From Thozetella sp. PMI_491 (Eukaryota; Ascomycota; Sordariomycetes; Chaetosphaeriales; Chaetosphaeriaceae), in the NCBI GenBank assembly GCA_021432635.1, contig MU270020.1, positions 1,071,202 to 1,135,201 of the forward strand: DNA of 64,000 bases. Direction: 5' to 3'. Below the pieces are notes generated by a model, which was not told the DNA's origin, searched no databases, and was given only the letters and a program-made list of their open reading frames with translations. The number at the start of each line of letters is the position of its first letter. Position 1 is the first letter of the stretch. Positions 8,169 through 20,965 of the stretch are shown piece by piece. The translations under genes and the position numbers were made by a program.

Positions 8169-10442
8169 ATGTCATCTTACTCAGTTGGACCGGAACTGCA
8201 GGTTCTGAGCCCTGGGGTCGGCTATGGGATCCTCGCGGGAATAGGAGCCGTCTTCACCGTCGTGATGATCGCGACAACGAAGTTTCAGAACCAATATTCG
8301 GCATACTCGACCAAGCAGTCGGAAGAGTTTAACACCGCCTCCCGCAGTGTCAAGCCCGGCCTCATCGTAGCCGGGATCGTCAGTTCCTGGACTTGGTCCG
8401 CCACCCTGCTCACGAGCTCCACCTTCGCATATGCCTACGGAATATCTGGACCGATGTGGTACGCTGCATTGGGCTCGTCTCAGGTTCTCCTCTTCTCGAT
8501 GCTGTCCCTAATGGTCAAGAGAGACCTTCCGGGAGCCCATACGTTCCCGGAAATCGTCCTCTCCCGCCACGGGCCTGTTGCCCACGCCATTTATCTTGTC
8601 TTCGGCTGGATTACTAACCTCTGTGAGTATGATTCGATGCAGTATCTCACCTGGGCCGCATGGCCAATCTAACAGCACTTAAACTAATTACGCGACTCAT
8701 TCGAATAGTCGTCGGGGCAACACTGGTCCTTGGGGGCGCACAAGTTGTAGCCGGGCTGTCTGGCGTTAACGTCTATGCGGCATGCTTCATTGTGGGTGGC
8801 CCGCTGCACTGAGAGACCCCTGTACTGATAATTCAGATTCCGATCGCAGTAGCTGCCTATGTAGTTCAGGGCGGCCTGCGTAGCACGTTCGTTGCTGACT
8901 ACATCCACACCGTGATCCTGTTCGTTGCCATCTTCGTATTCGCTTTCACCTTATATACGACGGACGACTATGTCGGCAGCCCCGCGAGGTTCTATGAGCT
9001 ACTAACCGAGGCGGCAAAGGTCACACCACTTCCTGGTAACGCTGGTGGCTCTTGGCTCACGTTCCAGTCTCACGGCGGCCTGATATTTGCTGGTTTAATC
9101 TTTCTCGGGAGTTTCTCGACCGTATGGCTTGATCAAGCGTACTGGCAGCGCGCAATTGCCTCTAAGCCCGAGACAAGTGTGACGGCATACCTGCTAGGCG
9201 GTGTATGTTCTAGGCGCATCACGATTTTAGGAGACAACGTTTCGCTAACTTGTGTCCTCCCAGCTGGCATGGTACGGCATCCCGTACGGATTCGCGACCG
9301 CGATGGGTCTCGGATGTGTGGCCTTGACAGGTTCTCCATCGTTTCCTACATTCCCGAATCCTTTGAACGCAGTACAGGTTGGTGGTGGCTTCTCGGCTCC
9401 CGCAACGGCCATTGCCTTGATGGGAAAGAATGGAGCCGCATTGATGCTTTTGCTTCTATTCATGGCCATTACATCCGCAACTTCTGCCGAACTTATTGCC
9501 GTTTCCTCTTTGTGGACTTTTGATATCTACAAACTATACATCAACCCATCTGCGACATCCACACAGCTAGTCATGCAGTCGCATTACGCCATCATGGCAT
9601 ACACTTTGGTCTTGGCAGCTTTTTGTTGCGGGCTGAGCGCGAGCGGTATAGACATCACCTGGATTCTGACCCAAGGGGGCGTTATCATCGGGGGAGGTGG
9701 AATTCCGCTGGGGTTGATTCTACTCTGGCCGTCTCGCATGTCGACTGTCGGGGCTATCGCGGCTCCTCTCATATCAATGCCACTCGGAATTACCACCTGG
9801 TTGGTGACGACCCGTCTGCGATCTGGAGAGATTAGCGTCATGGCCACTGGAGACCTTACCAATGCTCTAGCTGGAAGTGCAACAACCTGCGGATTAGGAG
9901 CGGTGGTGGCGGTGGTATTCTCCCTCATCTTTCCTTACAAGTACCATTCCACGGACCCCTCACACCTAGCTCGGGTAGAGAAGATCCAGGGCATCCTGCC
10001 ACTCCAAGGCCAGGATCTTCCCAGGCAATCCGAGCCCAGCGTGGAACTCGCAATAGAGGACAAGTCAAAGGATGGTTCCGGTCAACAGAGGGCACCCCGC
10101 GAAAGCGCGCCGGAATCTGCGACGGCTACGGGTAACGAGATTGTCGATTTCCTGGTGAACAACAATATTGAGCCATTGAACCTTGAGCTATACCACAAGG
10201 CGCGAAGACTGGCGATTTCGGCGTGTGCTGTCTTCTTCGTGTTCGCCATGGTTCTCTTCCCATTCACGTTCTACGGCACTGGATTCATCTTCACAGAAGC
10301 TGCACTTACGGGCTGGGTTGTGATTAGTCTTATATGGGTATTCTTCAGCGCAGCTGCATGCATTATCTGGCCGTTGGCGGAAAGCTACGATGATCTCAAG
10401 GGCATGGTACAGATGCTAATTAAAGACACAACGTCACGATAG
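8169..10442 (+). CDS. DUR3-type urea/polyamine transporter (sodium:solute symporter family)
   Basis: Exons 8169-8622, 8709-8791, 8837-9202 and 9264-10442 join into 693 residues, the usual length for fungal DUR3 proteins. The protein is polytopic, with about 14-15 hydrophobic spans. Landmarks of the SSS/DUR3 family are the N-terminal GYGILAGIGAVFTVVM span, the FNTASRSVKPGL and SSWTWSATLLTSS segments, LGGAQVVAGLSGVNVY, the VQGGLRSTFVADYIHTV segment and the LLGGLAWYGIPYGFATAMGLG span formed across intron 3. A hydrophilic cytosolic loop lies at about residues 550-610. DUR3 imports urea at the plasma membrane, and some members also take up polyamines. The gene is divergent from an amidase across a promoter with GATA sites, which suggests joint nitrogen control. 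The ATG at 8169 is preferred over 8112, which would add 19 residues of non-membrane sequence. Confidence 0.92.
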
Positions 10443-10549
10443 GAGGCGCTTGGAAAACTGCACTCCTCAGCACTGATTGTTCTAATTCTTCCAATGCATG
10501 ATATAGTCAGCATAATTAGAAAGTCCAGATAAAGTATAGGCCAATCGTG

Positions 10550-12699
10550 CTACTTCCATACTGGACAAAGTGCGCCGTCCTGTGTTGCAACCCAATTCTC
10601 GCTTCCTACACATTTATTGCACCAAAGGAGGCCATTCGGATCGTACTTGTTTTTGATCTCGAGGAGACGGGCGTAATTCACTCCAAAATAGGCCCACTGC
10701 CAACCTGGTTCGATAGAATTTGCCTATGTTTAATGTTAGAATATGCAGCTGCTAACGATACGTGCGATATGAGATACTGCCTACCTCGTTCAGATAAGTG
10801 CCTGATGTGGGGTCCAGTTCTCGTAGAACATTTAGCTTATTATATGTCATATCGTTTACGATTCGGTCTCTTTCAGCTTGTGGAAGATTCACTGGGTAAG
10901 ACTGAGAGGCGATAAGATGTAGGGAGGCCCGGCGCCAAACAGGATTCAAGGAGTTGTCAACTGGCTTTGAGCTTATTGTCATAGTGCCGGAGAAAGAAAC
11001 TTCGTTAAGGAGCTGAGTACTTGTCAGCCAGTTGCGGTGCTTGACACCGAGAGTGCAGCTAGACTTACTGAGTCCGTCAATGGCTTTTGAGAAAGCTTCT
11101 CCATTGTGTCGGCGAATAAGGTCTGGTTTTGGGTCAGGATCTCGCGTGAGAGCAGCCTGGAGGCGCTTGTAGCGCTATCCTTGCTCATGGTATCGAGAGC
11201 AGGCAACTGCTGAGCAAAATCGTAGAAGGTAGGGAATTCAACAGGCGCAGCAGTGTATGTGATTATTCTGCTTGATTGATTGAAGAAGCGTTGGAAAGGA
11301 GCAATGGCTCGATTAATTGTGGTATTGTCGGCGTCCCACATAAACATGGAGCCTCCGAGAGCCATGGAGGATCCGCCCATGGACCAGTAGCCATGGAGTC
11401 CCTCGTCCTGAGCTCTCGGAACAAGTGCATGGAATTCCGCCACGAATTTCCACCATTCTTTGGCTGAAGTTGTGTTCTTGGCAGCAAGATTCAAGCCGAA
11501 CAGAGTTACCTTGGGCATGGGGTACGCCTTGAGAGTGACGTTTAAGATGACGCCGAAGGTGCCACCTCCTCCGCCACGGATCGCCCAGAAGATATCTTTG
11601 TTTTGACATTCATTGGCGATGATGGTGTCCCCGTTGGGTGTAACTATGGCGGCTTGGATGATGTTATCGGAACCCTGACCGTATACGCCGGTCATGAAAC
11701 CGTGCCCGCCTCCTGTGGCCCATCCTACCACGCCAACATCCTGCGTCTCGTGTCAGTTGGTGTTAGACGAATTTCGCTCTTAGTATCACACCTACATTGT
11801 TGGTTCCGCCAGTTCCCATAGCATTTCGGCCTGCCAAAGCCTTGAAAAGTTCGCCGTCTTGCATGCCCGCACCGATAGTGGCCGCCATCTGCGCATTTCG
11901 CTTGGTTGTATTGACTGAGCACCCAAGGGCTTGGAATGTCTCGTGGAAAGTAAAGGACTTCATATTGTGAGTCCAAATGCTAAAAAAAAAATGTCAATGA
12001 ACTATCAATGTTCAAGGCTTATAAGGAGGCTGGCCGTTGGTGCTCTTACGATAGGCTATTAGGGGCTGAGCTCCTATTTCGCTTCTTGTTAACCATGCTG
12101 GTCCGGTATATGAACCACATCTGTCGCCAGGGAAAGTCGCTTACCTCAATTCACCTCCATGTCCTGTGTTCTTGATGTTTAACCGCAAGTTGCGCTCTTT
12201 GGCAAACTTCAGCGCGGCCTGGACATGACTTGCCTCGGTCGCGTTCACTATATAAGGCGAGAGCGAGCCTACGGAGCAACCCGTTTGGCCAGCATACGTA
12301 TCACCAAAGATACTAGTACCATTGGGGTAGATGGGATCGCAACCACCGTTCTTTCCCATGGATGCAGGATTGGCTGAGTTGAAGGACCAAGTGGAATAAT
12401 TGGCAATGAGGGCATCGCAGGCGCCCTTGTTGAAGTTGGGCTGAGACTGGTAGCAAACGGACCCGGGCGGCACAAACTGTATCAACCGGCCCGAGAGTGT
12501 ATCGTTTAGTGTACTCCAGTCTGAGGCCGACGGCCAGCAAGGATCCTGCGGAAGCTGTGTACGGAGGAGCAGCGTATGCTTTAGTGAATCTGCATGTTAA
12601 CCTGCAACCTTGAAGCTGACTTACACATTTGCAGCTGTTGGCAGCTACGAAACCACCGAATAGTACTGCAGACACAGTTGAGATGACCAAGAGAGACAT
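10550..12699 (-). CDS. Secreted BBE-type FAD-linked oxidoreductase, 6 exons
   Basis: Exons 12699-12625, 12554-12145, 11979-11796, 11740-11069, 11012-10785 and 10723-10550 join into 580 residues. A signal peptide (about residues 1-21) is followed by CKCLPQDPCWPSASDW, the usual start of secreted fungal FAD_binding_4 oxidases. The FAD domain has NTGH (His about 157, the expected 8-alpha attachment site) and GWATGGGHGFMTG. The BBE tail has NYARLLEIKNKYDPNGLLWC. The segment where bicovalent members carry a flavin-linked cysteine reads GAGMQDGE, so a single His link is expected. In my model the loop normally seen after NTGH (D-x-x-G-R-S type) is missing, and intron 2 is 165 nt, against 55-70 nt for the others. 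The acceptor or a lost exon there deserves doubt. Transcription is divergent from the GMC gene downstream. Substrate is unknown. Confidence 0.87.
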
Positions 12700-14048
12700 T
12701 TTAATGTTGAGCTTGGAAGTGTGTTATTTCTTTGACCCGACTCATCATCTTTACGCGAGTGGTCTCGGTGTTATATACCTGATGGCCAATCGACTTCGCT
12801 GCGAGATGCAGGGTAGTGAGGAGATTATCTTGCCCTGCCACCGCCACCGGAAATGCAGAAGCTAGTGATCAATACGAGCATCGGTAGCCTATTCAGAATA
12901 TCTGATTCGTTGATTCGTACAGGGAATATTGCGTAAAATTCTATTCCTCTTTGCAAATGACTCTTGAGTTCCCGCCTTTCGGTTGCTATTTTTCGGTTAG
13001 GTACGAAAAATGCGATACGACAATGTGGGGCGCAGTGCCACCCACGTTGTGTAAATATTGCTCCGCGAGAAGCGTCCTATTTTTTTTTTTCTTATTCGCT
13101 TTTAACGCAAAATTGCAGAAGCTGCGGAAGAGGAATGTCGTTATGGGCTATATAGTGGCACCAAGAGGCCAGCAGTGCTACAATGTTCCTAGATTCAAGT
13201 CGCTAAGCGTAGTGGAAGCCAGGTGCCACGACGCAAGCAATAATTGGGGCTGATATAGATAGCCTGACCCTAGACAACTATTCTTAACGGTTACCCTCTT
13301 CATCAGTCTATATGACCATAGATCTTGCTTTAGAATACAGATCTTGCACCGGGGACCGGGCCGGAGGGCTAGTACGAAGGTAGGTGAGAGTTAGCCGAAT
13401 TTTGAGTCTGACAGTGCTCTTTTGCAGGATTTATCCGGCGGGGGTTCAATCACCGGCGGAGCTTCCAACTGGTCAACTGATTTAAAGCCAGCGGCTTCTC
13501 GCTCACGTTGGTAGTTCTGCGGGTGGCACAGCTCGGCCTCCGCTTTCAATGATTTGGGGAATTCATCACGGCATTGGGTATGGAATATATGTTTTGCCGA
13601 GGATAAGGAATATGAGTATAGAAGCTATGATCGTATATGTTCCCGCTCGAGGAGCTCCGATAAATAGGAATGGCAAATCTAAAATGTCTACCCCTAAATT
13701 GGCCTGCCGGCTGTTTACACTTCAGCCTCAACCCTGACTTCGGGATCGCGCCTGGATTAGTATATTAGCCGAAGAGCAACCTTTGTATATACAGATTTCC
13801 AGCCTTCTGGGTGCTAGCGCTGGCGAGAGCCTTAAAGTGGATTCTAGCTCCGTTCTTCAGATACAGTCCCTAGCTTCTCGAATACTGCGCTAGTAGATTG
13901 TACTACTGCTATATCTTCAACACATACCTAGTCTCTCATTCTTCTCTTCGATAAGTTGAGGAATAGTAACTTATTTGATCCTAGAAAGCGGAAAATACAC
14001 ATCTATCTGTTTGGGGCCTTTTCACTTGTCGCTCACGACTGCGCAGAC
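12700..14048. other. Divergent intergenic region between BBE oxidase and GMC oxidoreductase
   Basis: This 1.35 kb gap holds promoters of two secreted oxidoreductases. It contains an 11-nt T tract near 13081, and only weak ORFs that do not resemble known proteins. Nothing else is seen. Confidence 0.5.
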
Positions 14049-15975
14049 ATGGCGCTTATGGCGCAGCGATACGAATATGGTGCGCTGTTGGCTCTTGTCT
14101 TCTATTTGACCGTGGCGATATATGCTGCTCCAACTTCCGCTGCTGAAGCCATTTATGACTATGTTGTCATTGGAAGTGGGCCTGGCGGTGGTATTGTCGG
14201 GTCTAACCTCGCGAAGGCTGGCTACTCGGTTTTTATGATCGAGGCAGGGGATACGAGTCCCAGCGAAGGGTTCGGACAGTACATTCCGACGGTTACGTGG
14301 GATTTCTACGTGAAGCACTACCCGGAAGGTGACCCAAGAAATGAGCAGTACAGTCATCTCACGTGGTTGACTCCGGATGGCAAATATTGGGTTGGGGACA
14401 AAGGTGCCCCAGCGGGATCGAAGCTCCTGGGCGTATACTATCCCCGCGGCGCTACCCTCGGCGGATCGACCATGATCAACGCCATGGTCGTGTGGCTGCC
14501 CAGCGAAAGCGATTGGAATTATCATTACAACGTTACGGGCGATGAAAGTTGGAAGTATGCAACCCCGGTCCACAAAAGCACGTTGTTGAATGGTATTGAC
14601 TAACGCGCGCAGGGCGGAGAACATGGACAAGATCTGGAAGAAGATCGAGCATAACAACTACGCGGCCCCAGGTGCACCAACCCATGGCTTTGATGGATTC
14701 CTTCAGACCACCATGGAAAACATTGACCCGGCCCGTCGACGTGCAGCGGGCCTAACAGGGAACAAGGTCGTGGCAACGTATGCCAGCGATCTTAAGCTCA
14801 ATCAAAGCCTGCCAGATCTGCTCACGCGTGATCCAAATTTGCTCACGCCAGACCGAGACCAAAATCAAAGCATTTTTGGGTTGGTGCATCACCAGTACGC
14901 AAACGGAACCAGGTATAGCTCGCGAGACTATATACAGGACACAGTACGGAGCGGGGCAAACCTTACCCTCTCCCTTAAGTCTCTTGCTACCAAGATCCTT
15001 TTCGACACTGGCTCTAAGTGTGGAAGCGGAAAGAAGCCACGCGCGACTGGTGTCGAATACCTGGAGGGAGGGTCTTTATACGCAGCTGATCGTCGACGAA
15101 CAGCCAACACAACGGGTGTGCGCCGTACGGTCCGCGCAAGGCGTGAAGTCATCGTTTCAGGCGGTGCATTCAACTCGCCGCAGCTACTCCAGCTCAGCGG
15201 GATTGGTCCGGCTGCGGACTTGAAGGCTCTCAACATCAGCGTGCTTGTGGACCTTCCGGGCGTGGGACAGCATCTTATGGATAACACAGAGATGCCTGTG
15301 GTGGGGAGCGGTGATGCTGGCAACGGCATCGTCGAGGTGGCTATGATCAAGTCGAAGCACCCTGCGGACGGCGAGCGTGATATCTTCCTCTTTGGCGGAC
15401 AGGGATTCTTGTTCCGCGGATTCTGGCCTAACGACCCTGTTTCCCAACCGGCCGATCCGAAACAGCCGTATGGTGTGAGCATCGTAAAAGGCAGCATGGT
15501 CAACAGCAAGGGGTGGGTGAAGCTCCGCTCGGCAGACCCTACGGACACACCCGAAATCGTCATAAACCACTACGCGGAAGGAGCCGAAAAGGATCTTGCG
15601 GCCATGAAAGACACTGTAGCGTATATCCGGACGGTGTATCAACGCATTGGTATCACACCGTTAGAGCCGCCGTGTAGCGGAACTATCGCGGCAGACGGCA
15701 GCTGCGGCAAGGACGACGAGGACTGGATCCACAAGCAGACCTTCGGCCACCATCCGACATGCACGAACAAGATCGGTGCTGATAACGATCCTATGGCGGT
15801 CCTCGATTCCAAGTTTCGAGTTCGTGGTGTCGACGCCCTTCGCGTGGTTGATGCCAGCGCGTTCGCCCGCATTCCTGGCATATTCCCTTCTGCCCCTACA
15901 TTTATGATTAGCCAGAAAGCTTCGGACGACATGTTAGCCGAGCTCAAGGCCGGTACAGCAGTTCAGCAGTGCTAA
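14049..15975 (+). CDS. Secreted GMC (glucose-methanol-choline) oxidoreductase
   Basis: Exons 14049-14554 and 14613-15975 join into 622 residues, typical for the family. A signal sequence (about 1-26) precedes the FAD-binding GSGPGGG (residues 42-48), with the conserved EAG about 25 residues later. PRGATLGGSTMIN is the first GMC signature, and GGAFNSPQLLQLSGIGP matches the second. The C-terminal domain has FGHHPTCTNKIGADNDP, which supplies the catalytic histidine, followed by VRGVDALRVVDASAFARIPG. These enzymes oxidise alcohols or sugars outside the cell and pass electrons to oxygen or quinones. The start at 14049 places the hydrophobic segment at the N-terminus; an in-frame ATG at 13956 would put 31 polar residues ahead of it. 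The neighbour on the other strand is also a secreted flavin oxidase, so the pair may act on related substrates. Confidence 0.92.
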
Positions 15976-16573
15976 GTATCCAGACTAGCTGTGGGTTGAG
16001 CTGTATTTCGGTGTTGTTAGCGGCAAGTTCGGGTCTCAAACTGGTGAGAGCTGCGATTCCCTAGAATAGGCTCAGCCAGAGTAGAGCTAAATGCACCACC
16101 ACCCACGAAATCGGCGCCGAGGCGCCCAGGTTGGTCGCCTCATTTGGCTAGCGAGAACTCGTCTTTTGTGTTTCTAGCTTAGTTGTGCTGAAAGCCTCGC
16201 TTGGTTTATGTGGCCCTTCTTTCCCTATCGTACTTTAATCCCTTCGCCCGAAAGAAACATTTGGGTTGCCTTTTTGTTGTCCCCTAATGGCATGGATGAG
16301 CCTTAGTTCCTTACCACCATATGATCCCAACCATTATATGCTCCATGTAAAATACCCACGACACCAGCTAGATCCATTATCTTACAAGCTAAACCCACGT
16401 CCAAGTAAGAGAGTGATTACAATGTGATTATGGTAGATGTTTCGTCCCTAGTTAGGATATCGTAAGGTTATTGAAAGTCGCGTAAGCGACACAAAAATGT
16501 GACTGAGTGTTGCCCTCAAAGGGGGGCGGTTAGGGTCGTGGTTGCTACTCTGCGGTCTAAAATCGTGCCGCTA
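15976..16573. other. Convergent intergenic region, no gene seen
   Basis: This stretch lies between the 3' ends of the GMC gene and the TRP-like gene. No ORF, repeat or RNA gene is recognised. Confidence 0.5.
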
Positions 16574-18994
16574 CTAGCCACGATTCGGCCTCACAACGTG
16601 AAATCCCCGCTCTTCTGGCCGTTTAGAGATCCAAGAGTCTCGGCTCGACTTGCCCGATCCTCCCGAGATGATTGACCAGCGGCCTGTGGACAAGGTACGG
16701 AGCGAGACGCGAGACGTCGATTGTGTGCGCGAGCTTTCCTGAGCTAGTTGCTGTGCCCGTTGCTCTCCCGGGAGATGTGGGTTTGGTGAGTCCGTTCGAC
16801 GTGCCGGGCCTGGAGCGGCGTAAAAAAGATCTGCCTCACGAAACGAGTAATCATCCCAGCGCGGTCCGAGACGTCCCTTCCTTGCTTCCGATGGAGATTT
16901 CAGTAACGGTGCCTGCTGAGACGATCTCGATGGCCAAGATCCGGTCGAACCCGAGTAAGCTGAGCTCGAAGACACCGACTGCGTCGAGAAGCTTTGCCCA
17001 GCTGATGAAGCGGCAAGTGAGCGTCTTCGTGATGGAGGCACCGGAGAAATCGCCGCCGCAGAGGGTGAATCTCGCCGCTGGCTAGCTTCTCGCAGCCCAG
17101 TGTATGACATTGAGCGTGGGGGTCGGTAGTAGCTACTTGAAGTCGTGGAAGAGGCGCGATTCGACGCACTGTGCCTATTGGCTGGGCTATGGGCTCGGTT
17201 TTGCACCGAGGGGGACTCATGGATTGTATCAAGACCCGGAGGTGGAGCGAATCCCAGGCTCGACAGGTTCGTAGCTCGGCTCTCCCGCCGGTGCAGCTGT
17301 CGAAGGCCATAAACCTGAGACTTTGATTAGCGATTTGGCATCAGTTTATAAACAGATGCTAGACTTACATCAGGGGAGGGCCCGTGGTGCCAATGACGCG
17401 AGTATAGTTGGACTAGGTGGTAGGCGGCCGGAACGAAGCAGCCTAGAACTAGAAAGCAAAAGTGTAGAGCCAGGATGGCGTACCCTACGACACTCTTCGC
17501 ATTATCCGATGCTGCGACACCCGGCAGGAAGGTTATTTGGGCTGCAAGGCTCAAAAGCTGAGCTGCGGATGCGATGGTACCGATAGAGAAGGTCGAGTAG
17601 GCCTGGAACGATGCGATGGAGGCTATCAGCACAACCTCACATGTTCCAACAACGGCCAACTGTCCAATGCCCGAAATCTGAAGGCCGCCGATGGCAGCAC
17701 CTCGAACAAAGACCAGCACAAAAAGAACAACCAAAAAGACGCCGTATCGTTTATATGAGTCGCCTGTTTCGGCCTGTAGTCGGTAGGTGTATCGTTTCGA
17801 ATGATCGAATATCAGAATTCTGGCTCTTCTGGCAGGGAACTGTCTCAGCAGCCAAGCAAAGACAGCTATTATTGCAACGATCTGAACCGCGGCAAGCACT
17901 GTGAGCGAGATGGGTCGAGCTGCTGCACTGCTGAATTGGTAAAATGATAAGGCGACCATGGGCAATCCAAAGTAGGAAATAAGGACAAGTAACACCTGAC
18001 TAGGCGTTTGCTTCATCCGCGACACCGTGGCGGCCGATACCATCTCATCCCGTTGTGTGTTGTGGCGCTGGTTAAACAAACGGAAGACCGTCAACCCCCC
18101 GAACGTTAGGATCGCGATGATGGCGATGATAACGAGCATGTTGATCCAAAGATCTACAGTGCTAGAAGTCCCGAGGACTTCAATCATTGTCGACATCCCA
18201 GACAAGCCATCGTGGGTGCTATTTAGCTCGTAGATGCCATCTCGCCCACTGGTATATGCATATTTATGCGTGACGAAACTGCCGGTGAATAGGGCGGACC
18301 AGTTAATGAGTGCCACAGCTGGTTGGTAGAAGCCTGGGTATTGCACGCTGAGGCTCCCGGTCAGGAAGGCGAACTGGAGGTAGAGAAGGCAGTCGCCAAC
18401 GCCAGGGAGGATGGGGCGCGGGAGAATGTGGTCGACGCCAGCCTCGTCCGTCAATGTACGCTTTTCTAGCAGGGTACGGAGAATTCCCACCACGCACAGG
18501 AACAGGAAGATGCACAGCGCTCCATACCGGATGATGGCCTGGGCGATCGCGGGCAGCTCTGGCGTGATATCCGCCCGGAAACATCGCTCCTCCTCTGATG
18601 AGGTGCCTAGTACGCGCACGACAATGTGGAAGGTCGAAAACGCTCGGAAAGCGCCAACATCGGCGGCTAGGTAGTGCTGCAAAGACTGATCGGCTCCCTC
18701 TTCCGTTCCGCGGCACGTCGTGTTGATGTCCGGCGTTAGAAGGTCTGACCGGCCCAGCGCGTCGATGCTGAAAGTCGTCGCTAGTTTCTCCTTCGCCCAG
18801 TCCGCGCACACCTGTCCGTCCATCGGCGTTTGGAGGATGAGCCAGAGCCGGTCGTGCGTGGTGTTGAGTCGATCGAGCCCTGCCGATACGGAATCGAACG
18901 AGGTAGCATCGGTCGATTTGCCGTCGCATAGCTGCCGCCCGACATACGCCGCCGTAGCGAGCGTAGCCATCACGCAAATGCGCCAAAGATGCAT
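16574..18994 (-). CDS. TRP-like (ML domain/TRP domain) multi-pass membrane protein
   Basis: Exons 18994-17369 and 17314-16574 join into 788 residues. An N-terminal hydrophobic segment leads into a cysteine-containing lumenal region (about residues 25-150). About nine membrane spans follow between residues 155 and 540. The segment LQFAFLTGSLSVQYPGFY followed by INWS matches the core of the fungal TRP-like domain found in Flc/Pkd2-type proteins, which act in FAD or calcium handling and cell-wall integrity at ER or plasma membrane. The single intron (54 nt) separates the last span from a cytosolic tail of about 245 residues that is very rich in Ser, Arg and Pro, a likely phosphorylation region. 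Family assignment rests on topology and this short motif, so it is less certain than for the enzymes nearby. Confidence 0.75.
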
Positions 18995-20965
18995 GGCGGC
19001 AACAGCAGCCCCGACCTATTCGCCCAACGAAGACGAAGGAGGGCGAACGGCGCTGCGAACATTCCCAGACGTTGGGAATGCTCAGCCAGCAGGAGTCCGG
19101 GGCGGAAAACGCACCCTTTGCGGCGTTCGAAATGTCGACCTTTTGACCATGTTTGCTGACGCAGACGCGCCTCGTACTACGGGTCCGAGGCTGGGGCCCT
19201 GCATGCTCCCCCTGACGAGATCGCCGTGGAGGAGAGCAATTGGCCAATCATAGTTCGCAACCAGGTTTACATCCCCAGCTTTGCGACCCACTCAGTACGA
19301 GGTTTTGCTCTCGCTTGCGCGATGCGACAAATCATTGTCGGCGGGAAGAACAAGTGACTAAGTGCCCGTATCCCACATTCACGCTATGGATAGTTATGCC
19401 TAACTAGTTGTAGTATCGAATTCTCGAGAAAGTCCCTTCTTCTCGTCTGCATCTTTCAAGATGGGACAAGGCGCCGTCAAAGGGTGATCAGCCGACGGAG
19501 ATGGGAGTGCAGAGCGATAAGTGTGCCTAGTGAAGAGAGTGGGTCGGCCCATCACACTATCACATCAGAACCCTGTACCTGTACGGCAAATGGCTAACTT
19601 ACCTAACCAGGAATACAGGCAACAGGTGAATTGCAACATGCTCTGGCCGATAGGGTACGGAGTATTGGAATTCGGTAGTAATGCGTGCTAAGTGCAATTC
19701 AAAAGCGAGAATCCTCTTGACCTGAGGATAAAACACTCCACCAATATCGCAACTGAGTTGCTTAGCTCCTTCCAGGAAACGACGGGCAGCATTCCGCTCC
19801 TGCCATGCTTCCCTTGAGTTGTTAGTTCCGTCAGCGGAGCCGGGATCGGGTCAACCCCTTGCACTTATCGATAATCCATGCGGCGAGGTAGAGCGTAGAA
19901 GAGAGTTTAAGACTGCGGATTCGCAACTCAGCCACCGTGTAGCCATGGTTCGATTTTTTGTTGCCAGCGGGGAATGAAGAAAGCCCCTTCTCAGTCTCAA
20001 GCGTCTCAGTCTTTGGCTATCTGCAATCCTGCCAAGAGTCTGTTTCTGATTGTGGCGATCGAAACTCAAGCTATGTTACCGATACTGATAGTTAGTATGA
20101 ACTTCATACTCAACATCTATAGGATTTATGACGAGAACGTGCGTCGATTTGTTGCGAGTCGCACGCTGTGGCCATCCCCTTGGGCAATTCTGCCGGGTAA
20201 TTCGACCGGGTTGGCTCGCACTGCTGGTCACCTGACTCATCTCTTTTGACTACCTACCTACCTATGCCCATAATGTTTCTGGTCCTGTCGCTACTATAGC
20301 CGTCTTAACAACAGAACTTACCGAATATAGGCGCAAGGAGAATACGGCTGATAAGGTTATGTGACTAATCAACGACCTCGTAGAGCAAGCACTTGATGGC
20401 ATCTCAGAAGATCAGTGGGTCTCTCTGAAACCTGGTTTAAGACTCTAAAAGAGTGTATCACGATTCTGAATTATCGGCTACAACTATAAGACACATGGCC
20501 ACGCCTCATCATTCCTCGTCGACAGTTTGTATTACAATGGCAGAAGAATCCCCGCAATCACAGGTTTCAGCAAGATAAAGAGGTATCTATACAAGACTAA
20601 GAACTCCATGTCTATCTGGGGTCTTTATACACCCCGCCGTGCAGCCAAAGTTTAAGCCTAGATTGCTACCAATGGTCTTAAGGCTATCGATAATGCCTAA
20701 TTACCTCATACGCATTTAAATCAGATTGGCTCTAGATAGCTGTAACGTGATATTTAATTGATCACATGCATCTGAACACGTGATGCGGCAGGGGATTGGC
20801 CTTGCTAGGCTGCTGAGGTGGTTGCACACGGTGCCCTTATTTGCCCTAAGATTCTTTATGGATTAGCCTAGTATTTCCCATACCATGGTACCTTAGCTAA
20901 GAAACGAAGACATACGTCTTAAGAACATCGGATCTCGAGAAGAAATGCTTAAATCTGGTTGAGAA
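18995..20965. other. Long intergenic stretch, possibly with a decayed element
   Basis: No intact gene is seen in 2 kb. Around 20370-20660 a frame reads with a few stops (phrases such as SFLVDSLYYNGRRIP and SIWGLYTPRRAAK) and could be a decayed mobile element or gene. I cannot identify it. Base composition becomes AT-rich toward 20800. Confidence 0.35.

Noticed and set aside
14022-14657. 211-codon ORF on - opposite the GMC gene, and similar antisense ORFs at 14928-15642
   Set aside because: They lie wholly within well-supported GMC exons, have no motif, and reflect codon bias of the sense strand.
18303-19247. 314-codon ORF on - overlapping the TRP-like gene
   Set aside because: It is a second frame of the same strand with Arg/His/Pro-rich composition and no spans; the TRP-like frame carries the membrane pattern.
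20370-20660. Transposase or retroelement remnant
   Set aside because: Some phrases look protein-like, but I could not match them to any transposase or reverse-transcriptase motif and saw no terminal repeats.
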